A stretch of 64,000 bases of DNA. Source: Polaribacter sp. MED152 (GTDB lineage Bacteria; Bacteroidota; Bacteroidia; Flavobacteriales; Flavobacteriaceae). Positions 55,053 to 64,000 of this stretch are shown here, in pieces (positions within the stretch are counted from its first letter, which is position 1; the number at the start of each line of letters is the position of its first letter). Location: positions 1,116,001 to 1,180,000 of the forward strand of contig NC_020830.1 of the NCBI RefSeq assembly GCF_000152945.2. The letters run 5' to 3'. The notes under the pieces were generated by a model. The model made no database searches. It saw only the letters and a program-made list of their open reading frames with translations, and was not told the origin of the DNA. Made by a program: the position numbers and the translations under genes.

Positions 55053-55837
55053 GTTTAAAATATTACTTAGGTAGTATTGTTTCTCTACCGCTTTTACCCA
55101 TTTTAATTTTTCAAGGAAAAAAAATTAGAGCATCTGTACCAAAACTACCAGAAGCAAAAAATCCTAAAGGATATATTAAAAAAACATCGTCAAAAACATT
55201 AAAAATGTTAGTTATTGGCGAAAGTACAATTGCAGGAGTTGGAGTTGATTTTCATGAAAATGGATTTACAGGAATTTTAGCAAAAACACTTGCTGGTCAA
55301 AATGAGGTTTCTGTTTTATGGCGTGTTTATGCAAAAAGTGGTTACACTGCAAAAATGGTTAGAAGAAGACTTCTACCAAAAATAGAAGACACTACAGCAG
55401 ATTTAATTGTAATTGGTTTGGGTGGTAATGATGCGTTTAAATTAAATTCACCCGATGTTTGGATTATTCAAATTAATAAACTGATTAAAGATTTAAAGAG
55501 AAAATACCCTAAAACTCCTATTTATTTCACGAATATGCCTCCAATAAAGGAGTTTCCTGCCTTTACAAAAACCATAAAATTTATTATTGGTAATTTGGGT
55601 GAACTGCTTGGAAAACGTTTGCACAATAGAGTTAAAAACAAGGAAAACGTTTACTATAATAACGAATTAATCACCTTAGAAAGTTGGCAAAAAAAATACA
55701 ATCTAGGAGATGATGTAACTGCTTTTTTTAGTGATGGTGTGCATCCTTCGAAACTAACTTATCAACTTTGGGGAAAAGATATGGCTAATTTTATCATGAA
55801 AACCAAAAGCTTTCAAACATGGTTGCAAAAGAAATAA
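55049..55837 (+). CDS. SGNH/GDSL-family hydrolase
   Basis: A 262-aa hydrolase. Block I is LVIGESTIAGVGVD near 54-67, with GES in place of GDS but the nucleophile Ser retained. Block III is LIVIGLGGNDAFKL near 117-130 (Gly and Asn of the oxyanion hole), and block V is FFSDGVHPSKLTYQLWG near 230-246 (catalytic Asp and His). A hydrophobic N-terminal helix (YYLGSIVSLPLLPILIFQG) may anchor it to the inner membrane. Ester or acetyl substrates are typical of the fold; this one's is unknown. It is coupled to the 53-aa gene upstream and overlaps the cupin gene by 19 bases. Confidence 0.88.
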   Translation: MSLKYYLGSIVSLPLLPILIFQGKKIRASVPKLPEAKNPKGYIKKTSSKTLKMLVIGESTIAGVGVDFHENGFTGILAKTLAGQNEVSVLWRVYAKSGYTAKMVRRRLLPKIEDTTADLIVIGLGGNDAFKLNSPDVWIIQINKLIKDLKRKYPKTPIYFTNMPPIKEFPAFTKTIKFIIGNLGELLGKRLHNRVKNKENVYYNNELITLESWQKKYNLGDDVTAFFSDGVHPSKLTYQLWGKDMANFIMKTKSFQTWLQKK

Positions 55838-56319
55838 TTAAACATTTTCAATTACAAGAACATCCAGAAGGTGGCTTTTATAAAGAAACGTATAGAAGTG
55901 ATATTATAGCAAAATCAAAAAACTTGGCTAATGAATTTGATGGAGATAGAAATTTATGTACCAGCATTTTATTCTTATTGACATCAGAAAAATTCTCTGC
56001 TTTCCATAAAATTAAACAAGATGAAATCTGGCATTTTTATAAAGGAACTACACTAAAACTGCATCTAATTTCTCCTGAAGGAAATTACAGTTTTCAACTT
56101 ATTGGAACAAATTTTAACTTGGGTGAAATACCACAATTTACAGTGCCAGCTCATTGGTATTTTGCTGCAGAAGTTTTACAACAAAATTCATTTTCGTTTG
56201 TAGGTTGCACAGTTTCACCTGGTTTCGATTTTAGAGACTTTACTTTACCTTCTTGCAAAGAATTAGTAAAAGAATTTCCTCAGCACCAATCAATTATTAA
56301 AAAACTTACACATCATTAA
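55819..56319 (+). CDS. DUF985/cupin-fold protein
   Basis: A 166-aa single-domain cupin. The family's opening EHPEGGFYKETYRSD near 14-28 is clear, followed by FSAFHKIKQDEIWHFYKG near 60-77 and the C-terminal VSPGFDFRDFTLPSCKEL near 135-152. DUF985 proteins resemble sugar-epimerase-type cupins and have no agreed function. The start lies 19 bases inside the SGNH hydrolase gene; a strong bidirectional terminator follows. Confidence 0.88.
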   Translation: MVAKEIIKHFQLQEHPEGGFYKETYRSDIIAKSKNLANEFDGDRNLCTSILFLLTSEKFSAFHKIKQDEIWHFYKGTTLKLHLISPEGNYSFQLIGTNFNLGEIPQFTVPAHWYFAAEVLQQNSFSFVGCTVSPGFDFRDFTLPSCKELVKEFPQHQSIIKKLTHH

Positions 56320-56322
56320 AAT

Positions 56323-56359
56323 AAAAAAGCTCTGAATTATAATAATTCAGAGCTTTTTT
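56323..56359. terminator. Strong bidirectional intrinsic terminator
   Basis: A perfect 17-bp stem (AAAAAAGCTCTGAATTA / TAATTCAGAGCTTTTTT) with a 3-base loop lies between the convergent cupin gene and the small DUF gene. It gives a run of six T's on either strand, so it serves both. Confidence 0.92.
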
Positions 56360-56378
56360 ATTGATAGATTTTAGGATT

Positions 56379-56636
56379 CTATTTATCTATAGACCCCAAA
56401 ACACGTTTCATAAAATTATTCAATGCATCTTTTTTTGGAGTACCTTCCTTTATCATTTTATCAACTTCAATAGCTCCATACATATTAGAAATTAATTCAC
56501 CAATAACATCTAATTCTTCATCTTTTAAAGAAGGAACTTCTGTTAAAGCTTCTAAGGTTTCAATAGTTTCTAAGACGTAGTCTTGATCGTTTTCTTCAAT
56601 AAAACTAGTTAAATGTTTAATTACTGGTAATTTCAT
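56379..56636 (-). CDS. Small conserved protein (DUF6952-like), linked to thioredoxin/peroxiredoxin genes
   Basis: An 85-aa acidic, helical, soluble protein: MKLPVIKHLTSFIEENDQDY, then LETIETLEALTEVPSLKDEE and the hydrophobic MYGAIEVDKMIKEGTPKKDA. It resembles DUF6952 family members found beside thioredoxin genes in Bacteroidota. It contains no Cys. The start codon lies three bases from the thioredoxin stop, so they are co-translated. The function is unknown; an accessory role in the peroxide-reducing system is inferred from position only. Confidence 0.75.
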   Translation of the reverse strand: MKLPVIKHLTSFIEENDQDYVLETIETLEALTEVPSLKDEELDVIGELISNMYGAIEVDKMIKEGTPKKDALNNFMKRVLGSIDK

Positions 56637-56639
56637 AAC

Positions 56640-56948
56640 TTATTGAATTTCAGAAACTAATTCTTTTAAAACATCAAACTTATTGGTTTGTGTTTGATTT
56701 TTTTTCTCTCCACCTACAAAAGTTGCAAAAGTTGGTAAGTTGCTTACATCTGCTAATTTTCTACTTTCAGGAAATTTTTCAGCATCTACCATTACAAATT
56801 TTATATTGTCATTTTCATTAGCCAATTTTTTAAATTTTGGCTTCATAATTCTACAGTTACCACACCAAGTAGCAGAATACTGTACAATTACTTTTTCATT
56901 ACCTTCTACAATAATTTGTAAATTATCTTCTGTTAATTCTTGTACCAT
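56640..56948 (-). CDS. Thioredoxin-family protein
   Basis: A 102-aa thioredoxin fold protein from the ATG at 56948 (MVQELTEDNLQ); the longer frame from 56996 begins inside a hairpin and is rejected. The active site is SATWCGNCRIMKPKF with Cys29 and Cys32 (WCGNC, instead of the usual WCGPC). A cis-Pro region follows in VSNLPTFATFVGGE. It is likely to reduce the 2-Cys peroxiredoxin encoded just upstream. Its small size fits a cytoplasmic thioredoxin. Confidence 0.9.
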   Translation of the reverse strand: MVQELTEDNLQIIVEGNEKVIVQYSATWCGNCRIMKPKFKKLANENDNIKFVMVDAEKFPESRKLADVSNLPTFATFVGGEKKNQTQTNKFDVLKELVSEIQ

Positions 56949-56967
56949 AATAATTTTGTTAGAATTA

Positions 56968-56995
56968 TGGGTTGTAGAATAAATTCTACAACCCA
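56968..56995 (-). other. 13-bp hairpin between peroxiredoxin and thioredoxin genes
   Basis: TGGGTTGTAGAAT pairs perfectly with ATTCTACAACCCA around a 2-base centre. It lies in the 62-base gap between the two genes on the (-) strand and is not followed by a U-tract. It may be a partial terminator or an mRNA-processing/stabilising element that sets the peroxiredoxin:thioredoxin ratio. Confidence 0.6.
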
Positions 56996-57010
56996 CAACT
57001 TATATTAAAT

Positions 57011-57652
57011 TTAGTGACTAGCTAAATACTCTTTTGTTCCTTTCGCATTTGCTTGCATTGCATCTTTACCTTCTTCCCAGTTTGCAGGACAAACTTCTCC
57101 GTTTTTCTGTACGTGAGAATAAGCATCAATTAAACGTAAGAACTCATTTACATTTCTACCTACTGGCATGTGGTTAATACCTTCATGAAATACTGTACCT
57201 TCTTCATCGATTAAATATGTAGCTCTGTAAGTTACATTATCACCCTCTACCTGTACTGTACCAGTTTCTTCATCGTATACTTCGTTAGAAATGTCTAAAA
57301 TTCCTAATATTGAAGATAAATTTCTATTACTATCTGCTAAAATTGGGTAAGTAACACCTTCTATACCTCCATTATCTTTAGAAGTACTTAACCAAGCAAA
57401 GTGAACTTCTGCAGTATCACAAGATGCACCAATTACTACAGTGTTTCTTTTTTCAAATTCTGGTAATGCCTCTTGAAAAGCATGTAACTCTGTAGGACAT
57501 ACAAAAGTAAAGTCTTTTGGATACCAAAATAACAATACCTTCTTGTTATTGTTTACTGCCTCTTCTAATACATTTAATTTAAATGTATCACCCAAATCAT
57601 TCATTGCGTTTACATGAAGATCTGGAAATTTTTTACCAACTGCTGTTGCCAT
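57011..57652 (-). CDS. Typical 2-Cys peroxiredoxin (AhpC/Prx1 type)
   Basis: A 213-aa peroxidase that reduces H2O2 and organic peroxides. The peroxidatic Cys52 lies in DFTFVCPTELHAF and the resolving Cys188 in GEVCPANWEEGKDAM, both with normal context. NRNLSSILGILD and HMPVGRNVNEFLRLIDAYSHVQ are as in AhpC/Prx1. The enzyme is cytoplasmic. Reducing power probably comes from the thioredoxin encoded next in the operon, as no AhpF gene is nearby. The promoter box TATCTTTG lies about 40 bases upstream. Confidence 0.95.
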   Translation of the reverse strand: MATAVGKKFPDLHVNAMNDLGDTFKLNVLEEAVNNNKKVLLFWYPKDFTFVCPTELHAFQEALPEFEKRNTVVIGASCDTAEVHFAWLSTSKDNGGIEGVTYPILADSNRNLSSILGILDISNEVYDEETGTVQVEGDNVTYRATYLIDEEGTVFHEGINHMPVGRNVNEFLRLIDAYSHVQKNGEVCPANWEEGKDAMQANAKGTKEYLASH

Positions 57653-57689
57653 ATTAATTATTGTTTATAATTATTCTATTTTACAGGCG

Positions 57690-57697
57690 CAAAGATA
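57690..57697 (-). promoter_or_regulatory. -7 promoter box of the peroxiredoxin operon
   Basis: On the (-) strand TATCTTTG is an exact match to the Bacteroidota TAnnTTTG -7 consensus, 37 bases upstream of the peroxiredoxin start. A clear -33 TTG is not seen at the usual spacing. Confidence 0.6.
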
Positions 57698-57847
57698 TTT
57701 GGATTATTCTCATTTTAAATGGCATCCTGAATTAATTAATTTATAGTAGAATAAGCTTTGATTATTTTGTTTTTTACAAAACATCACCATCATTTATTCT
57801 TATGATAAAATAATAATTATAGATAAAAATTATTTAAAAAAATATTG

Positions 57848-57855
57848 TAGCTTTG
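57848..57855 (+). promoter_or_regulatory. -7 promoter box of katG
   Basis: TAGCTTTG exactly matches the Bacteroidota TAnnTTTG -7 consensus, 28 bases upstream of the katG ATG, which implies a leader of about 20 bases. The -33 region is only T-rich. Confidence 0.6.
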
Positions 57856-57871
57856 AACTATCAAATTTTAA

Positions 57872-60088
<2,217 letters not shown>

Positions 60089-60108
60089 AAACCAATTATT
60101 ATAAAGTT

Positions 60109-60145
60109 AAAAAGAGGAAATATTTTAAATATTTCCTCTTTTTTT
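60109..60145. terminator. Intrinsic terminator after katG
   Basis: A long A/T-rich stem (AAAAGAGGAAATATTT / AAATATTTCCTCTTTT) ends in seven T's on the + strand, 20 bases past the katG stop. It overlaps the last codon of the convergent membrane-protein gene and can serve both strands. Confidence 0.85.
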
Positions 60146-60698
60146 ATTCTTCATTTTGTTCATCATCACTTTGAATTAAAGGATGATCCTCTATATCTAA
60201 ACCTACCACTTTAATAATACTAACTACAGCATTAAACAGCATTAAAACAACGCTAATCAATCCTCCACTTAAAATTGATGAAATAATTAAAGTAGCGTAA
60301 TAAATATAGGTATACCATTCACTAGGAACATTATCTGCCTCAGTAACTGGTAAATTAAAAAACTGGAATATAATCATAGCTGCCACAAATACAACTGTAT
60401 CAATCTTAGCAATTAGAATTATATGCTTATAATGACTTTTATTCAACTTAGATTTAGACCCAGAACTCACACTAATTAATGTTAGTAAAAGCGCTAAAAT
60501 TGTAGCTGATGCTAAAACAATAGTATTACAAAGCGTATTAAAACCTGGTAAGGATGATCGTATTAATTCCTTTGCTTCATAACCGCTTAAATTACCTAAT
60601 GCAAAAGCACCAATTCCTGTAAAAATAGTAGCAATTACACCACCTATTAAAGCGCGTTTATTGTAATTTGAAAGATTTAAGAACTTAAATACAGCCAT
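60144..60698 (-). CDS. Four-helix membrane protein of unknown function
   Basis: A 184-aa protein with four predicted transmembrane helices (about 17-36, 58-78, 96-116 and 130-158) and a short acidic cytoplasmic tail (HPLIQSDDEQNEE). No catalytic or binding motif is visible and no family is recognised with confidence. The start codon overlaps the stop of the sigma-54 regulator gene by one base (TAATG), so the two are translationally coupled. This suggests the membrane protein is expressed with, and perhaps linked to, that signalling protein. Confidence 0.7.
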   Translation of the reverse strand: MAVFKFLNLSNYNKRALIGGVIATIFTGIGAFALGNLSGYEAKELIRSSLPGFNTLCNTIVLASATILALLLTLISVSSGSKSKLNKSHYKHIILIAKIDTVVFVAAMIIFQFFNLPVTEADNVPSEWYTYIYYATLIISSILSGGLISVVLMLFNAVVSIIKVVGLDIEDHPLIQSDDEQNEE

Positions 60699-61861
60699 TA
60701 CTTACTAGCAAATAATTTAATATCATTTGCAGAAACCTCTTTTTCACCTAAAATAATTAAACGTTCTACAACATTTCTAAGTTCTCTAATATTACCTGTC
60801 CAATCGTATTTCTGTAACAAGACAATTGCTTCTTCAGAAAAAACTTTTCTTGGGGTACCTTGTTCTTCAGAAATTTTTGTTGCAAAAAAGTCTACCAATA
60901 AAGGGATGTCTTCCCTCCTATCATTCAAAGCTGGTACTTGAATTAAAATTACAGCCAATCTATGATACAAATCTTCTCTAAATCTGCCCTCTGCAATTTC
61001 TTTTTTTAAGTTTTTATTGGTTGCTGCAACTACTCTTACATTAACCTTAATGTCTTTATCTGAACCTACTCTACTAATTTTATTTTCTTGCAGAGCACGT
61101 AATACTTTTGCTTGTGCAGACAAACTCATATCCCCTATTTCATCTAAGAAAATGGTTCCTCCATTTGCAGCTTCAAACTTACCTGCCCTATCCTTATTCG
61201 CGCCTGTAAAAGAACCTTTTACATGACCAAACAGTTCGCTCTCTATTAATTCAGAAGGAATTGCAGCACAATTAACTTCGATCATCTGCGCTTTAGAACG
61301 TGAAGATTTTTCATGCAACCAATGTGCAACTAGTTCTTTACCTGTACCATTAGGCCCAGTAATTAGAACTCTAGCATCTGTATCAGCCACCTTTTCTATA
61401 ATATCTTTTATGTGAGAAATTGCATCACTCTCACCCACCATTTCATAATTCTTGCTTACCTTTTTCTTAAGCCTTTTATTTTCTACAACTAAAACTTTTT
61501 TATCTAAAGCATTTCTTACTGTATTTAAAAGACGGTTTAAATCTGGTGGTTTAGAAATATAATCAAATGCGCCTAAACGCATTGTATTTACTGCTGTATC
61601 TAAATCTCCATGACCAGAAATCATTACAATAGGTACTTCTGGTTTTATCTTTTTTGCTTTTTCTAAAACCTCAACACCATCCATTTTTGGCATTTTAATA
61701 TCACAAAGAACTAAATCATAATCATTATTCTTAATCATTTCCATTCCTTGTAAACCATCTTCTGCCTCTTCTACATTATATGCATCATTTTCTTCAGAAA
61801 TAATTTTCTTTAGTACTCTGCGAATTGCAGCTTCATCTTCTATAATTAATATTTTTGACAT
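60698..61861 (-). CDS. Sigma-54-dependent response regulator lacking a C-terminal HTH
   Basis: A 387-aa NtrC-like protein. The receiver domain (1-120) has acidic Asp9/Glu10 and phospho-acceptor Asp54 in LVLCDIKMPKMDG. The AAA+ domain (about 135-375) carries Walker A GPNGTGKE (169-176), the sigma-54 contact loop as GSFTGA (216-221, Ser for the usual Ala), Walker B TIFLDEIGDM (236-245) and WTGNIRELRNVVERL near 355-369. It stops soon after, with no Fis-like helix-turn-helix; NtrC-type proteins normally run to 440-480 aa. It may activate sigma-54 promoters from solution or by another contact. No partner histidine kinase is in the window. Confidence 0.92.
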   Translation of the reverse strand: MSKILIIEDEAAIRRVLKKIISEENDAYNVEEAEDGLQGMEMIKNNDYDLVLCDIKMPKMDGVEVLEKAKKIKPEVPIVMISGHGDLDTAVNTMRLGAFDYISKPPDLNRLLNTVRNALDKKVLVVENKRLKKKVSKNYEMVGESDAISHIKDIIEKVADTDARVLITGPNGTGKELVAHWLHEKSSRSKAQMIEVNCAAIPSELIESELFGHVKGSFTGANKDRAGKFEAANGGTIFLDEIGDMSLSAQAKVLRALQENKISRVGSDKDIKVNVRVVAATNKNLKKEIAEGRFREDLYHRLAVILIQVPALNDRREDIPLLVDFFATKISEEQGTPRKVFSEEAIVLLQKYDWTGNIRELRNVVERLIILGEKEVSANDIKLFASK

Positions 61862-62734
61862 CTATATTTTAAATTTTATTCCTGTTCTTAAATAAAAGGC
61901 ATTTACTCTATCTAAAGTAAATACATTCTCTCTGTCTTTATCTCTTAAAACATTGTTCATTCTAAGAGTATACCCTGTATAGGCGTACAAAACTAAATGC
62001 TTGTTTAGTAAATATTCATAACCTAAACCAGAAACCACAACCGATAAAGAAACATTATCTACTTGCTTATTTAACACTGCAGTAGGCCTTTGTAAATGGG
62101 CAAAATAACCATCTATGCTTACAAATGCTTGTACTGTATTTTTTTCTTTAAAGTAATATTTTACATTCGATTTTGGAACCCCTGCATTAAAAGACCAAGA
62201 TTTATTTACTTGCCTAAAGTAACTTACAAATGGTAATGGAAAAGGTATACCTGTTGTTGTGTTATAGGTTAAACCTAAAATTAGTCTGTAAGGTCTTTTT
62301 ATAGTTGTGGCCTTTGTTCTATCATTCACAAAAAATATACCACCATTTAAAAAAAGATCATCTCCTGATATTTTTTCTGTTAAAGTTGATGCTAATCTTG
62401 GTGTAATTTTAAAACCTGTTCTCCACCTTTCATTAATTTTAAAAGTGTATCCTAAATTAATATCTAGTACAGTTAATGTTTCTAAAAGTGATTTATCAAA
62501 AGGATAACTATCATTTAAATTTAAAAAAATTCTATTGTATTCTGCACCAACAAAAATATACCTATCTTTTTTTAATTCTATAGGATAATTAAGTAGTGCT
62601 CTAATTCTAGTGTATTGATCTTCTGAATTACTTTTAGGAATAAAAGAGTATTCTAGCCTTGCTAAATCTGTTAACTGGGCATTAGTAATACCTGCTGATA
62701 ATACAAACAGCAGCACTAAAAAACTCTTTTTCAT
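61862..62734 (-). CDS. Outer-membrane beta-barrel protein (DUF6268-like)
   Basis: A 290-aa exported protein with signal peptide (MKKSFLVLLFVLSAGITNAQ). The mature part is built of alternating amphipathic strands (for example RYIFVGAEYNRIFLNL, RWRTGFKITPRLAST, YRLILGLTYNTTTG) and ends in FYLRTGIKFKI, with terminal aromatic/basic strands as in outer-membrane barrels. It resembles the DUF6268 family of Bacteroidota. The ligand is unknown. It abuts the sigma-54 regulator gene and follows the MscS gene by five bases, so it belongs to the same operon. Confidence 0.78.
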   Translation of the reverse strand: MKKSFLVLLFVLSAGITNAQLTDLARLEYSFIPKSNSEDQYTRIRALLNYPIELKKDRYIFVGAEYNRIFLNLNDSYPFDKSLLETLTVLDINLGYTFKINERWRTGFKITPRLASTLTEKISGDDLFLNGGIFFVNDRTKATTIKRPYRLILGLTYNTTTGIPFPLPFVSYFRQVNKSWSFNAGVPKSNVKYYFKEKNTVQAFVSIDGYFAHLQRPTAVLNKQVDNVSLSVVVSGLGYEYLLNKHLVLYAYTGYTLRMNNVLRDKDRENVFTLDRVNAFYLRTGIKFKI

Positions 62735-62739
62735 AGTTC

Positions 62740-63606
62740 TTATTTTTCGCTAAACATATGCACATCTCTTTGAGGAAAAGGAATGGTTATGTTGTTTTCT
62801 CTAAAAGCTTTATCAATTTCAAAACGAATATTGCTTTGGGTAAATCTTACTTCGAAACTATTATTTAATGTAAATGCAACTTTAAAATTTAGACTACTGT
62901 CTGCAAAATCTGTAAATAATACCACTGGTGCAGGATTTTCTAAAACAGTAGGTTGTGCCTCTGCAACCTCTAGCAATATTTTTTTCACCAACTGAACATC
63001 TGAGCCATAGGCTACTCCAACATCAACACTTTCTCTAGTTTCTGTTCCGTTTTCTGTCCAATTAAATAAAATGTTGGTTAAATATAAATGATTTGGAATT
63101 ACTAGTACCTTATTGTCTATGGTTACAGCTCTAGTAGTACGTAATCTAATATCTAAAACACGCCCAACTTTACCCTCTAACTCTATAATATCACCTACAT
63201 GAACAGATTGATCTACTAAAATTATAATTCCAGAAAAAATGTCTTGAAACAACGTTTGCAAAGCCAAACCAACACCAATTAAAAGTGCTGCTGACGCTGC
63301 AAAAACAGCAGTAACATTTACTCCTGAAGTATGCATTGCAATTAAGAAAATAATTAAAAAGACAATCCATCTAATATAGCCAAACACACTAACAAACTTC
63401 AGCTTGTCATTATTAGGCATTTTTCTAGTAATAAATTTTCTAATCAAGTTTAGAATAAATGAGGTAACCAATAAGGCCACTACCACAAATAACAAACCTC
63501 TTACTGTAATACTTATCTCATCACTAAAAACAAATGTAAAGTCTAAAATTGAGGTGGTCTCATCTACAATTGTATCCTTAACTTTTTCTAACGTTTCTTG
63601 CTGCAT
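62740..63606 (-). CDS. Small-conductance mechanosensitive channel (MscS family)
   Basis: A 288-aa MscS-type channel that opens under membrane tension. Three N-terminal helices (about 35-55, 72-92, 98-125) lead into the pore-lining helix TM3 (AASAALLIGVGLALQTLFQDIFSGIIIL, about 103-130) and the beta domain VDQSVHVGDIIELEGKVGRVLDIRLRTT near 131-158. The C-terminal vestibule ends in FPQRDVHMF, a common MscS ending. It lies one base after the ABC permease stop and probably shares its transcript with the barrel protein and regulator downstream. Confidence 0.93.
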   Translation of the reverse strand: MQQETLEKVKDTIVDETTSILDFTFVFSDEISITVRGLLFVVVALLVTSFILNLIRKFITRKMPNNDKLKFVSVFGYIRWIVFLIIFLIAMHTSGVNVTAVFAASAALLIGVGLALQTLFQDIFSGIIILVDQSVHVGDIIELEGKVGRVLDIRLRTTRAVTIDNKVLVIPNHLYLTNILFNWTENGTETRESVDVGVAYGSDVQLVKKILLEVAEAQPTVLENPAPVVLFTDFADSSLNFKVAFTLNNSFEVRFTQSNIRFEIDKAFRENNITIPFPQRDVHMFSEK

Positions 63607-64000
63607 TTATCCTTTATATTTTAACCATTTGTATAAATCTTTATAAGTTGGTTTCTTACCATACATTAAAATACCTACTCTGTAAATTTTTGCAGCTAAC
63701 CAAACCATAAAAACAAATGTAACTAAAAGTAGGGTCATAGAAATTGCCAATTCATACCAAGAAACTCCAAAAGGAACTCTCATTAACATTACAATAGGAC
63801 TAGTTAATGGTATGTATGAAAAGGCTACTGAAATTGGACCATGGGGATCGCTTATTACTGTCGCAAAACCAACGTAAACCGCCAAAATTAAAGGCAACAT
63901 AATTGGTAACATAAATTGCTGAGTATCTGTTTCATTATCGACAGCTGCTCCAACTGCCGCAAATAATGAACTGTAAAGCATGTAACCCCCTAAGAAGTAA
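63607..64000 (-). CDS. ABC-2 type transporter permease, C-terminal part (truncated by window end)
   Basis: The frame continues to the right edge without stop (codons reading FLGGY before the first in-window ATG at 63981), so the gene's 5' part lies outside. The visible ~130 residues start GGYMLYSSLFAAVGAAVDNE and DTQQFMLPIMLPLILAVYVG, a stretch characteristic of NatB/YhaP-like ABC-2 permeases in Bacteroidota. Three hydrophobic helices follow, ending in a basic tail (YKDLYKWLKYKG). The substrate is unknown. The MscS gene follows with a zero-base gap. Confidence 0.88.
   Translation of the reverse strand, partial: YFLGGYMLYSSLFAAVGAAVDNETDTQQFMLPIMLPLILAVYVGFATVISDPHGPISVAFSYIPLTSPIVMLMRVPFGVSWYELAISMTLLLVTFVFMVWLAAKIYRVGILMYGKKPTYKDLYKWLKYKG

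Noticed and set aside
56949..56996. N-terminal extension of thioredoxin from an upstream ATG
   Set aside because: The extra 16 residues are encoded by a perfect hairpin in the intergenic gap and do not resemble a thioredoxin or signal peptide.

Overview
The window is about 64 kb of AT-rich DNA (roughly one third G+C by eye) with dense, short-gapped operons. Its family content is typical of Bacteroidota: a SusC/SusD pair, many lipoproteins with short lipoboxes, -7 promoter elements of the TAnnTTTG type, and families largely restricted to Flavobacteriia. A marine Flavobacteriaceae species such as Polaribacter or a relative is the likeliest source; this is inferred from gene content, not from a marker gene. 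No rRNA, tRNA, CRISPR, transposase or integrase gene was seen.

Layout. 1-5.3 kb (+): end of an outer-membrane transporter-like protein, then a GNAT protein, RsmE, a DUF4159 protein, a bile acid:Na+ symporter-family protein and a PlsC-type acyltransferase. 5.3-10.5 kb (-): PPK2, a DEDD exonuclease, a Bacteroidota-specific small protein and a GH3/serine-hydrolase fusion. 10.7-17.8 kb: a lipoprotein and an alpha-glucoside locus, with a PfkB kinase and GH13_18 phosphorylase-like enzyme on (-) diverging from an SSS symporter and GH13 alpha-glucosidase on (+). 17.8-26.5 kb (-): an operon of three MFS transporters with GH37 trehalase, a GH5 lipoprotein and an exported GH65 enzyme. 26.8-38.5 kb (-): an operon of three large (~1,080 aa) VCBS/ASPIC lipoproteins, one small lipoprotein of unknown family and a PAP2/vanadium-haloperoxidase-like lipoprotein. 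38.7-43.3 kb (-): SusD and SusC. 43.4-53.1 kb: a module resembling the 3-keto-glycoside route (Gfo/Idh/MocA and GMC oxidoreductases, two DUF1080 proteins, two xylose-isomerase-like TIM barrels, an NHS-type transporter), an AraC regulator and a gluconate-2-dehydrogenase-subunit-3-like protein. 53.1-56.3 kb: azurin, a LacI regulator, a 53-aa basic protein, an SGNH hydrolase and a DUF985 cupin. 56.4-60.1 kb: peroxide defence (peroxiredoxin, thioredoxin, small protein, divergent KatG). 60.1-64 kb (-): membrane protein, sigma-54 activator, outer-membrane protein, MscS channel and the end of an ABC-2 permease.

How it may work together. The 11.6-54.8 kb region reads as one large glycan/glycoside utilisation island. 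SusC/SusD would import an oligosaccharide. Exported GH5, GH65 and possibly DUF1080/GMC enzymes would act in the envelope. SLC45-type and other MFS carriers and the SSS symporter would move products inward, where trehalase, alpha-glucosidase, the GH13_18 enzyme and the kinase complete breakdown. A nearly identical 17-base palindromic element (16 of 17 bases) lies upstream of both SusC and the GH65/GH37 transporter operon. With a LacI gene in the same island, this suggests one shared regulator. The least explained part is the five-gene lipoprotein operon carrying three paralogous double beta-propeller proteins and a haloperoxidase-like enzyme with a complete vanadate/phosphate-binding motif set.
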